A DNA stretch of 54,855 nt from Armatimonadetes bacterium UBA5352 (GTDB lineage: Bacteria > Armatimonadota > Zipacnadia > Zipacnadales > UBA5352). Where the stretch lies: assembly GCA_002411015.1 (NCBI GenBank), contig DHPY01000061.1, positions 4,358 to 59,212 of the forward strand, read 5' to 3'. Position numbers and translations under genes: made by a program. The notes beneath the pieces were generated by a model. The model was not told the origin of the DNA, did not search any database, and saw only the letters and a list, made by a program, of their open reading frames with translations. Every line of letters begins with the position of its first letter. The stretch's first letter is position 1. Below, piece by piece: positions 1 through 8,298 of this stretch.

Positions 1-108
1 CGCGCCGCCAAACGACAGCGGCGCGAGGAGCGGCCCCTCCACGACACCGTTACGACCGCGTCGGGCGAGAGTCTGCGTACTGCACAGGCCTTCGACTGCG
101 GCTTGCCG
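1..108. other. Window edge, no gene called
   Basis: These bases precede (on the plus strand) the stop codon of the pectate-lyase-like gene. On the minus strand a GTG at about position 42 opens a short frame running off the window edge, but it has no ribosome binding site and is too short to judge. I see no convincing gene, hairpin or promoter here. Confidence 0.5.
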
Positions 109-1278
109 CTACCGTGTGGCCTCCGGGTAGTACAGCGTCTGCCAGCAGCGCGCGGCAAGCTTGCGCACGGCGTTGCCGCGCGGGTAGCCGCCCGGGTTCA
201 GGCCCTCGCGAACCTCGCGCACGATCCGCTCATCGATGCTGTCGCGCGCGGGGAGTGTCGCCCCGGCCTGCTGCAGGACAAGCTCATACGCCTGGCTGGC
301 TGTATGGGTGGTTACCGGCGGAGCAGGGAATGGCTGACCCACACGATGGAGGGCCTCACTCGCCACGCCCCAGACGTCCTGATACTGGACCTCGTTCCAC
401 CCAGGCTCGCCCTGCGCCGTCCGGGGGCCGATGATGTCGTAGAGATACACCTTCGTCTGCGGGATCGGCGGGTCGCCCTCGATGTTGACGCAGTAACGGT
501 GCACGCGCGCCGGATTGCCGACCCTGAAGTAGTTACCCACCACGTTCACCGCGACATTTCCCTTCAGGCCGACCGCGCTGTTGCCGATGTCATATATCAC
601 GTTGTTTCGGATGTCGCCGATGTGCGGGTACCCATCGCCCGCGAAGACGGGGTTGCGGATGTAGTTGTGCGCGAAGAGGTTGTGATGGAAGGTCGTCTTG
701 TGCGCGTACCATGCCAGCGCGCCCTTCTCCGCCTCGCTGAGGATGCACCACTGGATCGTGACATTCCGCTCCGGGTCCTCGTTCATGCGCTTGAAGCCGA
801 TCAACTCATCCGACGCCCACGAGAACGAGCAGTGGTCCACGATCACGTCCGTGTCGAGGATCTCCAGGCAGTCGCCATGGGCGTCCGCGCCCTGACGAAT
901 GCGGATGTAGCGCATGATGCTGTTGCGGTTCAGGCCGAGACTGCCCATGATCACGATGCCGCTGCCTGGGGCCGTCTGGCCTCCGATGCTCACGTTCGGG
1001 GCCGCGCGGAGCGGCTCGCGAAGCCTGATGACGCCGCCTACCCGGAAGATGACGATGCGTGGCATGTTCATCTCAAGCGCATGCCGAAGCGTTCCTGTCT
1101 CAGCGGGAATCGGGTCGTCGAGCCGCGTGACGGGTATGGTCACAGCCCCCGTCCCGCCTGTGACCTGTGCGCCGAAGCCCTCCGCGCCCTCGAACGCCGC
1201 CGCGGATGCGGGTCGCGCCGGCAGGGCAGCGGCCGCCACGAGCACCGCCGCCAGGTATGTTGCCATCATTCGCTTCAT
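109..1278 (-). CDS. Exported pectate-lyase-like right-handed beta-helix protein
   Basis: A 389-residue protein. The ATG at 1278 is chosen because it follows a good GAGGAG site and begins a signal peptide (MKRMMATYLAAV... ending near ASA, about residue 27); the frame stays open upstream but without signal features. The mature protein starts with FEGAEGFGA, continues with TGG and GTLRHAL, and then has the repeating short strands and turns (SIGGQTAPG, VIVDHCSFSW, RNNVIYDIG) of the polysaccharide lyase family 1 / Pectate_lyase fold. DHCSFSW-x-SDE is typical of the catalytic face in this group. By family it should cleave pectate or a related polyuronide outside the cytoplasm. The real substrate cannot be read from sequence. 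It is divergent from the DUF1080 gene across a 196-base intergenic region. Confidence 0.8.
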   Translation of the reverse strand: MKRMMATYLAAVLVAAAALPARPASAAAFEGAEGFGAQVTGGTGAVTIPVTRLDDPIPAETGTLRHALEMNMPRIVIFRVGGVIRLREPLRAAPNVSIGGQTAPGSGIVIMGSLGLNRNSIMRYIRIRQGADAHGDCLEILDTDVIVDHCSFSWASDELIGFKRMNEDPERNVTIQWCILSEAEKGALAWYAHKTTFHHNLFAHNYIRNPVFAGDGYPHIGDIRNNVIYDIGNSAVGLKGNVAVNVVGNYFRVGNPARVHRYCVNIEGDPPIPQTKVYLYDIIGPRTAQGEPGWNEVQYQDVWGVASEALHRVGQPFPAPPVTTHTASQAYELVLQQAGATLPARDSIDERIVREVREGLNPGGYPRGNAVRKLAARCWQTLYYPEATR

Positions 1279-1474
1279 CTGCCTGCTCCTCTCATCCACT
1301 CTCTGACCGGCCTGGAGACAGTGCCGCGAACCGTGTTTGCTCAGTATTCTTCGCCTGCCGGGCCGATTCCGTTTCAGCTTGTGCGCCTCGGCAGGGCGCA
1401 GCGCAGGAGCGGGCGAACATACGGGAACACACGCGGGCATCGAAGCCACAGGATCCGGCGACAGGAGAAGATCA

Positions 1475-2074
1475 ATGGATATCTACGAGAAGCCCTCAGA
1501 GAACGCGGTAGTGCTCTTCGACGGCGCCGACCTGAGCGCCTGGCACAAGAAGGGTGATGAGCCGGCGACGTGGGTGGTGCATGACGGGATCGTGAGCTGC
1601 AACGCCACCGGGAACATCATCAGTAACGAACTGTTCGAGGACTGCTACGTGCATGTGGAGTTCTTCATTCCCGCTGAGGGCCCGGGCAACTCCGGCGTCT
1701 ACCTGCAGGGGCGCTACGAGATCCAGGTTCTCTCACATGACTACCCGAATCTGCCCGAGAAGAAGGAGTGCGGCTCGATCTACGACATCCACGCGCCGCT
1801 GCAGAAGGTCGCGGGGGCGCGGGAGACGTGGCAGAGCTTCGATATCATCTTCCGCGCGCCGCGGATGGACGAAAGCGGCAACAAGGCCGAGAACGCCCGC
1901 ATCACGGTCATCCACAACGGGATGATCATCCAGAACAACGCGGGGATTCCCGGCCCCACCGGCGGCCACCTGGACATGGCCGAGGGGACACCAGGCCCGC
2001 TGATGCTGCAGGACCATGGCGGCAACCCCGTCTCGTTCCGCAATGTCTGGGCGGTGCATCTCCAGCGCCAGTAG
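1475..2074 (+). CDS. DUF1080 (3-keto-disaccharide hydrolase-like) protein
   Basis: A 199-residue protein starting at an ATG eight bases after AGGAG (1463-1467). It is a single concanavalin-like domain of the DUF1080 family: VVLFDGADLSAW at residues 12-23, then GNSGVYLQGRYEIQVL in the middle, TWQSFDIIF, and a terminal strand VSFRNVWAVHL. These blocks are diagnostic for the family, some members of which hydrolyse 3-keto-glycosides. No signal peptide is visible, so it is probably cytoplasmic, or exported by a route I cannot see. Its stop is followed by a hairpin at 2091-2130. Substrate unknown. Confidence 0.85.
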   Translation: MDIYEKPSENAVVLFDGADLSAWHKKGDEPATWVVHDGIVSCNATGNIISNELFEDCYVHVEFFIPAEGPGNSGVYLQGRYEIQVLSHDYPNLPEKKECGSIYDIHAPLQKVAGARETWQSFDIIFRAPRMDESGNKAENARITVIHNGMIIQNNAGIPGPTGGHLDMAEGTPGPLMLQDHGGNPVSFRNVWAVHLQRQ

Positions 2075-2090
2075 CTGTCGCGGCAGTCTG

Positions 2091-2130
2091 CGAGGATCGC
2101 TCAGGAGCCTCCGCTCACGGGCGATCCTCG
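2091..2130. terminator. Convergent hairpin, probable bidirectional terminator
   Basis: A perfect 10-base inverted repeat, CGAGGATCGC at 2091-2100 and GCGATCCTCG at 2121-2130, with a 20-base loop. It lies between the DUF1080 stop (2074) and the oppositely oriented small lipoprotein gene, whose last codons and stop (2115-2117) sit inside the hairpin. There is no U tract, so intrinsic termination is an inference from position and symmetry. Confidence 0.55.
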
Positions 2131-2294
2131 TCATGCTGCAGACCGGTCGGGGCCGCGGTCTGCGGGACCTCCACGGGCTCCGCGGGAACGTAGATCGGGG
2201 GGCCGCCGCAGTGCGAGTAGCTTCCGCAGCCGAGGAGACCGGCCACCATCATCCCGATGGCGCCCGCAGCGACAAGCACGCGAAGATACCTCAC
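2115..2294 (-). CDS. Small lipoprotein
   Basis: A 59-residue protein. I choose the GTG at 2294 because GGAGG lies eight bases upstream and the product then begins directly with a lipoprotein signal: Arg and Tyr/Leu residues, a hydrophobic core, and the lipobox LLGC with Cys23. The mature part is only about 37 residues, rich in Gly, Pro and Glu (SYSHCGGPPIYVP, then EPVEVPQ), with one more Cys. It sits 63 bases after the response regulator stop on the same strand, so it may be co-transcribed with the two-component genes. No family recognised. A short mature region like this is more likely a structural or anchoring peptide than an enzyme. Confidence 0.6.
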   Translation of the reverse strand: MRYLRVLVAAGAIGMMVAGLLGCGSYSHCGGPPIYVPAEPVEVPQTAAPTGLQHDEDRP

Positions 2295-2357
2295 GACCAA
2301 CGCCTCCGTTTCTGTGTCCGGTGTTGAGGCACGGCGCAGATCCGTCGGTGGCCCCAA

Positions 2358-2750
2358 TCAGGCGGAGAAGGCGGTCCCTCCGCCCATCACCTTCCTGACG
2401 GCCGCCGCGAGAGCCGCGGAGGCCTCGTCTTTGAGCACGTAGCCGACGGCTCCCGCGCGCTTCATCAGGTCTATGTAGTACGGGTCCGCATGCATCGAGA
2501 GCGCCACGACCAGTGCCTTCGGGTACCTGGCGAGCAGCTCGGCGGTTGCCTTTACGCCATCCATCACCGGCATGCCGATGTCCATGACCACGACATCCGG
2601 CAGGAGGCGTTCATACTCCCGGAGAGCCTCGCTGCCGTCGGCGGCCTCTCCCGCCATCGTGAGGTCCGGCTCGCGAGCGCACAGGAATCTCAAGCCCTCT
2701 CTTATGATTTGATGGTCATCCACTATGAGAAGCCGGATTGGCGTCATCAA
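2358..2750 (-). CDS. Receiver-only response regulator (NarL-type receiver, no HTH)
   Basis: A 130-residue protein containing one CheY-like receiver domain. Visible are the acidic pair D11-D12 (LLIVDDHQ, typical of NarL/FixJ regulators), the phosphoacceptor D57 (VVMDIGMPVMDG), the switch residue S85, and K107 in VLKDEAS. The protein stops at GGGTAFSA, exactly where NarL-type proteins normally enter the linker to a LuxR helix-turn-helix; no HTH is encoded here or in another frame downstream. It starts 18 bases after the histidine kinase stop, so the two are surely a pair. Output must go through a protein partner, or the gene has lost its effector domain. Confidence 0.85.
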   Translation of the reverse strand: MMTPIRLLIVDDHQIIREGLRFLCAREPDLTMAGEAADGSEALREYERLLPDVVVMDIGMPVMDGVKATAELLARYPKALVVALSMHADPYYIDLMKRAGAVGYVLKDEASAALAAAVRKVMGGGTAFSA

Positions 2751-2768
2751 CGTCCCCTTCCCCTGAGA

Positions 2769-5069
2769 TCAGCCCAGTTCCCGACGCGGCTCCGGGATGT
2801 GAAGTGTGAGCTTGCTGCCTTCCCCGAGGCGGCTCTCGATCACCAGGCGCCCGCCGAGGTACTCAGTCCGCTCCCGGATATTGAGCAGACCGAAGCCGCC
2901 CCCGCCCGAGTGTCCCGCATCAGGATCGAAGCCGCGACCGTCGTCTTCTATCGTCACCCGTACACTGCCTTCCTCGTAGCAGAGGTTCACCGTTACATGT
3001 TCAGCATCGGCATACTTGCCCGCATTATTGAGAAGTTCTTTGACCGCCTGGAAGATGATCATCTCGGTGTCGCGGTCCAGTGTCCGCGCTGCTCCTTCCA
3101 CGGCTGTCGAGGCCTCGAAGCCGTAGTGCTCGCGCGCACGGGAGGCGGCCCAACTGACCGCCTCCGGAAGGCCCTGCTCGAAGAGGATCGGCGGGCTGAG
3201 CTCGAGGTTCACGTCGCGGGTGCTCTGGATCGCGCCCGCGAGGAGGCTGTCGATCTCCTCGATCGCGCGTCTCTGCTCTTCAGCGTCGGACGTGACTCTC
3301 AGGAAGCCGAGCCGCATCCTGACGAGTGCGAGCACCTGCGCGATGTCATCGTGCAGCCAGGTTGCGATCGCCTGGCGTTCACGCTGCTCGGTGAGCGCGA
3401 GCTCAGTTGCCAGCAGACGCGCGCGCTGCTGATGCCTCTGAAGCTCCTCCTCCGCCCGCCGCTGGCGCGTGCGGTCTATCCCCACCGACATGACGCCCGT
3501 GAGATTGCCCTGATCGTCCAAAATCGCCCGGTTGGACCACGCCATGAACAGCCGCTCGCCCTGCTTTGTGACGACCTCGTTCTCATACGCGTCGAAGCGC
3601 TGCGGGTCGGCGGCCACGGCACTGATCAGGTCGGTGTCATCCGGCCCGGGTCTGACGTCAGGAGCGACGAGCACCCGCACGTCACGGTTGAGTAGTTCTC
3701 CCGGTTCGTAGCCGAGAAGCCGCTCCGTGGCCTCATTGACGAAGGCCACCGTGCCATCCTGCAGCCAGTGAATGATGGCACTGTGCGCGTTCTCAATGAT
3801 GCCCCGGTACTTGCGCTCGCTGGCGGCCAGTTCGGCGTTGCGCTCCGCCACCAGCTCCTCGAGCGCATCACGATGCCTGCGCAGCTCCTCGGCGGCCTGC
3901 TTGCGCTCCGTGATCTCGAAGCCGACCTCAAGCACGAGGCGCTGCCCGTCCGTGTCAACAAACGGACAGTCGTAGACCTCGAAGATCCTGCCATTGGGGT
4001 CGTTCCACTCCCAGATCATCGCTTTGCCGGTCTTCAGACAGTCGAAGCTGAGGCAGCTCTCGCAGGGCTCATCCCGGCCGAAGATGAGGTCGTAGCACTT
4101 CTGGCCCGGCTGCCCCTCGCCGAACAGCTCAGAGAATCGCTGGTTGGCGAAGACTGCTTCATGGTGCGGATTGAGGAGGACGAGGTAGGCCGGGAACATG
4201 CTCAGGACCGAGAAGAGCCGCTCCCGCTCCTCCTGTACCTGCCGAAGCAGCCGTGCGCGATCCTCTTCCACTGCTTTGCGCTCCGTGATGTCCTGCCCCT
4301 GCGCGATTGTAGCCTCAACGCTGCCATTGGGCGCCGAGATCGAGGCGGAGTTCCAGAGCACGGTGCGGACCGAGCCGTCCACGTGCTGGATGGGGATCTC
4401 GATGCTCTCCCAGCGCTCACCCGCACTGGCCTCGCGGATATGCTCCAGCCCGTCCTCGCGCTCTGCGTCGGGGAAGAGGAGGTCTATAGGCTCTCCGACG
4501 ACCTCCTCCGCCATGCGGCCGGTGATCCGCTCGAACGCGCCGTTGAAGCGCACAATGCGGAACTGCGGGTCCCACACGATGATCGGGGCGTTGGCGTAGC
4601 GGATCAGGTTCTCCAGATAGTCGCGAGTCTCGCGAAGCTTCCCCTCAACACCCTTGCGGTCCGTGATATCGCGGCTGCTCACGTGTCTGCCGAGGAACTC
4701 GCCCTCCTCCGACATGACCGGCATTCCGCAGCGACTGATCCAGCGGACCGCACCATCGCGCCTGATGATCCGGTACTCATACTCCGGACCCATCTCTCTC
4801 GACTGCAGGACGCTTGCATGCCATGCGACGAATGCCTCACGATCCTCCGGATGCACGATCTGTGCGATGAGGTCCGCGTTCTCCATGAACTCATCTGCGG
4901 TACGCCCGGTTATCCGCTCCGACGACGGGGAGCAGTACAGGATCAGGCCATCCGGCGCCACCCCGAGTTCCCAATCATACCTGCAGCTTGAGAATCGCCG
5001 GTACTGGCTGTCAGACAGCCGTGAACCGTCCGGTCTGTCATCTCTCTCCATACTTCCACCCACCGTCAT
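2769..5069 (-). CDS. Four-PAS sensor histidine kinase (NarL-partner, HisKA_3 type)
   Basis: A 766-residue protein. Four PAS domains are visible at about residues 27-140, 148-267, 282-390 and 418-535, each ending in a PAC-like D/EITDR or ITERK segment. The HisKA_3 dimerisation box follows, with H573 in ATWLHDDIAQ. The HATPase domain has an N box at 678-690 (KELLNNAGKYA), DDGRGF at 709-714 and a glycine-rich GGGGFGL at 722-728. There is no transmembrane segment, so this is a cytoplasmic sensor. PAS3 carries C336-x2-C339-x4-C344 (plus C325), which could bind a metal or FeS centre. Two starts are possible: 5069, or 5051 (MERDD) with GGTGGAAG in front. It precedes the receiver-only regulator in the same operon. 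Confidence 0.88.
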   Translation of the reverse strand: MTVGGSMERDDRPDGSRLSDSQYRRFSSCRYDWELGVAPDGLILYCSPSSERITGRTADEFMENADLIAQIVHPEDREAFVAWHASVLQSREMGPEYEYRIIRRDGAVRWISRCGMPVMSEEGEFLGRHVSSRDITDRKGVEGKLRETRDYLENLIRYANAPIIVWDPQFRIVRFNGAFERITGRMAEEVVGEPIDLLFPDAEREDGLEHIREASAGERWESIEIPIQHVDGSVRTVLWNSASISAPNGSVEATIAQGQDITERKAVEEDRARLLRQVQEERERLFSVLSMFPAYLVLLNPHHEAVFANQRFSELFGEGQPGQKCYDLIFGRDEPCESCLSFDCLKTGKAMIWEWNDPNGRIFEVYDCPFVDTDGQRLVLEVGFEITERKQAAEELRRHRDALEELVAERNAELAASERKYRGIIENAHSAIIHWLQDGTVAFVNEATERLLGYEPGELLNRDVRVLVAPDVRPGPDDTDLISAVAADPQRFDAYENEVVTKQGERLFMAWSNRAILDDQGNLTGVMSVGIDRTRQRRAEEELQRHQQRARLLATELALTEQRERQAIATWLHDDIAQVLALVRMRLGFLRVTSDAEEQRRAIEEIDSLLAGAIQSTRDVNLELSPPILFEQGLPEAVSWAASRAREHYGFEASTAVEGAARTLDRDTEMIIFQAVKELLNNAGKYADAEHVTVNLCYEEGSVRVTIEDDGRGFDPDAGHSGGGGFGLLNIRERTEYLGGRLVIESRLGEGSKLTLHIPEPRRELG

Positions 5070-5133
5070 CAGATACCCCGCATCACCTTTGCCTCAGCGC
5101 CCGTCGCCCCCAGACGACCGTTCTGACGATGGG

Positions 5134-6417
5134 TCACTCGCTGAGTTCCTCCAGCAGCCCGACCGCCGTCTCCACGATCGCCTCACCAAAGCCTGGCGCG
5201 TAGGAGCTTGAGTTCGGCTCGTAGGCGCCCTCCTCGAAGGCTCTCATCGTCGGGATGTAGCCGAGGCTGTCGTTCGCAAGTTCGATCACCATCGTCTGGG
5301 CGAACGGTGAGCGACGCTTGATCTCCATTCCCAGCTCCACGAAGAACTCGCCGGGAGCGCCCACGATCGCCAGATCACCGATCCGGAGCGCCTGCACGAC
5401 GGTCGTGCGGGCCTTCGGCGGCTCTTCCTCGAAGCGCCTCACGCGCCGTGCGAAGGAGCGCTCACCCATCAGCACCGGCTTGCCCTCCTCAAGCCGCTTC
5501 TCGATCTCGGCGGTCTGCGCAAGATATTCCTCCGTGGCAGGCGGACGGGGCTCGAGAGTGAGCTCCTTCAGCGCGCCGGCGATGCGCACATCGTCCGTGA
5601 ACTCCGCCTCATTCCACGCCCAGAACGCGTTGGCCGCGACCATCGCTCCCGCGCGCTCGACGTGCTGGTAGCGGTCATTCCTGTAGCGGGCGCCGCCCAT
5701 GACCTGCCAGTTGTTGATGTCGCCGGCTGCGCCATTGGCGAGCGCCGCCACGAACTGCTCGCCGCGCAGTCTCTGGAGCATCGTCGAGAAGTAGCCGAAG
5801 TAGTCGGCCGAGAGCGCCGTGTGATCGTCGGGGATGCCTACGTAGTGCAGCGCGTAGTTGCCGAGCGCACCGATGGTCCGCTCGCAATCGTCGCGCAGCA
5901 CCATCACGCCGACCTCCGGGTCGGCAGGCCCCGCGGGCTCCACGACATCCGGGTTGTTCAGGCCGGGGTTCGTCTGCACCGTCCCGTCTTTCATCCGGTA
6001 GCGGCGGTTGAAGACCAGCCGATCCTCCACCGTAGAGCCCCAGCCCACCTGTGCGGGCTTGCGGGCCTGCCAGGCGATGCTGACTGCATCCGCGATCCGC
6101 TTGATGAGCCACTCGGTGTAGGGGTCGTCGCCGGTGTGCGGGCCGGTGTGCGTGTGCGTGCAGGCGATGAGCACCTGCTCTGGCTGCAGGCCGGTGCTCT
6201 CAGTGATGACCGCCTTCGCCTGGTCGAGGTACTCCCGGCGCAGGCCGATGATATCGCAGATCGCGATCGCGGCCGCGTCTCCTGAACTCTCCACGACGAA
6301 GCTGCGCGCGTACAGCGGGTCGTGGATGGTGCTCGCGGTGCGGGCCTCGAAGTAGCCTCGCATTCCGATGCCCAGCGGCGGCGTGATGTCAACACATGAT
6401 GCCCCGGCAGTCAGCAT
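5134..6417 (-). CDS. Neutral/alkaline ceramidase-like hydrolase
   Basis: A 427-residue protein. The ATG at 6417 follows AAGAGG with eight bases of spacing; the frame is open upstream but without a start signal. The opening MLTAGASCVDITPPLGIGMRGY is the classic N terminus of neutral ceramidase-like proteins (PF04734 group). THTHTGP at residues 87-93 is the family's zinc-binding histidine motif, and NGAAGDI occurs mid-protein. Family members hydrolyse N-acyl bonds of ceramide, but many short environmental homologues lack the C-terminal Ig-like domain and have unknown substrates. This one is that short type and has no signal peptide. Divergent from the isomerase operon. Confidence 0.75.
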   Translation of the reverse strand: MLTAGASCVDITPPLGIGMRGYFEARTASTIHDPLYARSFVVESSGDAAAIAICDIIGLRREYLDQAKAVITESTGLQPEQVLIACTHTHTGPHTGDDPYTEWLIKRIADAVSIAWQARKPAQVGWGSTVEDRLVFNRRYRMKDGTVQTNPGLNNPDVVEPAGPADPEVGVMVLRDDCERTIGALGNYALHYVGIPDDHTALSADYFGYFSTMLQRLRGEQFVAALANGAAGDINNWQVMGGARYRNDRYQHVERAGAMVAANAFWAWNEAEFTDDVRIAGALKELTLEPRPPATEEYLAQTAEIEKRLEEGKPVLMGERSFARRVRRFEEEPPKARTTVVQALRIGDLAIVGAPGEFFVELGMEIKRRSPFAQTMVIELANDSLGYIPTMRAFEEGAYEPNSSSYAPGFGEAIVETAVGLLEELSE

Positions 6418-6547
6418 GACAGTGCCTCTTTTCGTCCATGGCGATTGCGCTCGCTTTTGTGGCGCGACTTCGACAACGGGTGCGGCAAGCCCTGCAGAAG
6501 GACCGTGGGAGGAGGTGGTTCGGGCCATCTTGTCCAAACCTGCGCCC

Positions 6548-7372
6548 ATGACCTCCATAGCGACCGACTATCGCCAGGACACAGGCTACCCTCAGCCGTT
6601 TCTGCAGGCAATCGCCGAGGTGGGCTTCACCCACGTGCATTGGTGCCATCACTGGTGCACCGACTTCCTCTACTCCGCGCCGGAGATCGACCAGATCCAC
6701 AGCTGGCTCAGCGAACTCGGCCTCGGCGTGACCGATCTGCACGCCTCCGCGGGCAAGGAGAAGGCGTGGGCATCGCCGCTTGAGTATGAGCGGCTGGCCG
6801 GGGTGGAGCTTGTCGCGAACCGGCTGGAGATGTCCGCGCGCCTCGGCTGCGACGTGGCGGTGCTGCACATCCCGCTGCAGCCCGAGGAGGAGGTGGCCGT
6901 GGGGCCCTACTGGGACTGCGTGCGCCGCTCGCTCGATGCGCTGCAGACGCACAGCGCCCGGACCGGAGTGCGCATCGCGCTCGAGAACGGCGGGAAGCCG
7001 GCAAGCTGGCTGCCCGTGCAGCAGGTCTTCGCGGAGTACCCGCCGGAGTTCATCGGCCTCTGCTACGACTGCGGCCACGGGAACATGTCCGGCGATGGCC
7101 TCGACCGGCTCGCGGAGCAGCTCGACCGGCTGATCTGCATCCACCTGCACGACAACGATGGCTCCGGCGACCTGCACGGGATGCCCTTCAGCGGCACAGT
7201 GGACTGGGAGCGGCTGACGCGCCTGATCGCGCAATCCGACTACAGGAAGTGGGTCAACCTCGAGCTTTCACAGGCGCGCTCAGGCTATGAGGACGAGCGG
7301 CAGTTCCTCCTCGACGCGCACGCAGTGGCAGAGCGTCTCACCGCCATGATCGAGGCACACTCAGCGCAATAG
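6548..7372 (+). CDS. Sugar phosphate isomerase/epimerase (xylose isomerase-like TIM barrel)
   Basis: A 274-residue protein, first gene of a packed operon. TIM-barrel strands with metal-ligand-type residues are visible: VAVLHIP, RIALENGG, GLCYDCGHGNM, CIHLHDNDG and WVNLELSQ. These match the AP_endonuc_2 / sugar isomerase-epimerase superfamily, in which Glu, Asp and His residues bind a divalent metal. The start is uncertain: the ATG at 6548 has no good ribosome binding site, and a strong GGAGGAGG lies about 35 bases upstream, which could serve a TTG at 6533. Reaction unknown; 3-keto or keto-aldose sugar interconversion is usual for such loci. Confidence 0.8.
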   Translation: MTSIATDYRQDTGYPQPFLQAIAEVGFTHVHWCHHWCTDFLYSAPEIDQIHSWLSELGLGVTDLHASAGKEKAWASPLEYERLAGVELVANRLEMSARLGCDVAVLHIPLQPEEEVAVGPYWDCVRRSLDALQTHSARTGVRIALENGGKPASWLPVQQVFAEYPPEFIGLCYDCGHGNMSGDGLDRLAEQLDRLICIHLHDNDGSGDLHGMPFSGTVDWERLTRLIAQSDYRKWVNLELSQARSGYEDERQFLLDAHAVAERLTAMIEAHSAQ

Positions 7373-7395
7373 TGAACGGAGAGGCATCCGTAACC

Positions 7396-8298
7396 ATGAT
7401 CTCACCAGAAGGACAGGCGTACTACGAGCGAATCCACTCGACCCCATCATTCGGCGCGAATGGCTTCGACCTTGACGGACTGCGCACAGGCATGGCCACA
7501 CGGAGGCCGCCCGGCGACCCGCAGGTGCAGTGTGTGCCCGCAGAGGTGGGCGATGTCACCGGCGAGTGGGTGCTCGCGCCGGGCGCCGACGCTGACGTGC
7601 GCCTGCTCTACCTCCACGGAGGCGGCTTCGTCTCCGGCTCAGGCGCGTTCTACCTCGCGATGGCCGCGCATCTATCGCGGGCGGGCGGCTGCTCGGTGCT
7701 GCTGCCTGACTACCGCCTGGCCCCCGAGGACCCCTTCCCGGCGGCGCTGGAGGACTGCGTCGCGGCGCATGAATGGGTGCGGGCCAACGGTTCCGATGGC
7801 CCACGCGTGGCGCGGGCGACCTTCATCGCCGGCGACTCCGCGGGCGGAGGCCTGGCGCTCAGCACGCTACTGGCGCTGCGCGACCGGGGCCTCCCACTGC
7901 CGCAGGCCGCCATCGCTATCTCGCCCTTCGCGAACATGACCCTCAGCGGTGAGTCGATCCGCTCCGAGGGCGAGGCCGACCCGATCATGCACCCGCGCTG
8001 CCTGCCGGACTTCGTCACGCGCTACCTCGGCGAGACCGACCCGCGCGATCCGCTCGCATCGCCGGTCTTCGCCGACTACCGCGGGCTCCCGCCGCTGCTC
8101 GTGCAGGTCGGCGAGCACGAGATCATCCGCGACGACAGCGTGCGGGTAGCCGAACGCGCGCGCGAGGCGGGCGTAGAGGTCACGCTGGAGATCTGGGAGG
8201 GCATGTTCCACGTCTTCCAATCACACGAGCCGCTGCTCCCCGAGGCGCAGGAGGCAGTCGCGCACATCGGGGCGCTCATTCGCAGGGAGGCATTCTGA
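7396..8298 (+). CDS. HSL-family alpha/beta-hydrolase (esterase/deacetylase)
   Basis: A 300-residue protein. The ATG at 7396 follows GGAGAGG; a GTG overlapping the previous stop (7372) is the alternative. The oxyanion-hole motif HGGG is at residues 74-77, the nucleophile elbow GDSAGG has Ser148, and the C-terminal GMFHVFQ has His272. The acid position reads GEHEIIRDD, with Glu where Asp is more common, a variant known in this family. The hormone-sensitive-lipase-type fold and size are normal. In this operon a deacetylase or de-esterification role on a decorated sugar is plausible, but that is inference. Its TGA overlaps the next ATG (TGATG), indicating translational coupling. Confidence 0.85.
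   Translation: MISPEGQAYYERIHSTPSFGANGFDLDGLRTGMATRRPPGDPQVQCVPAEVGDVTGEWVLAPGADADVRLLYLHGGGFVSGSGAFYLAMAAHLSRAGGCSVLLPDYRLAPEDPFPAALEDCVAAHEWVRANGSDGPRVARATFIAGDSAGGGLALSTLLALRDRGLPLPQAAIAISPFANMTLSGESIRSEGEADPIMHPRCLPDFVTRYLGETDPRDPLASPVFADYRGLPPLLVQVGEHEIIRDDSVRVAERAREAGVEVTLEIWEGMFHVFQSHEPLLPEAQEAVAHIGALIRREAF

Noticed and set aside
103..1557. Long plus-strand frame opposite the pectate-lyase-like gene
   Set aside because: Arg/Val/Asp-rich product without domain signature; it mirrors the GC-rich codons of the true minus-strand gene.
2490..4991. Two 400-residue plus-strand frames opposite the histidine kinase
   Set aside because: Antisense shadows of a gene with clear PAS and kinase motifs; no ribosome binding site or family signature.
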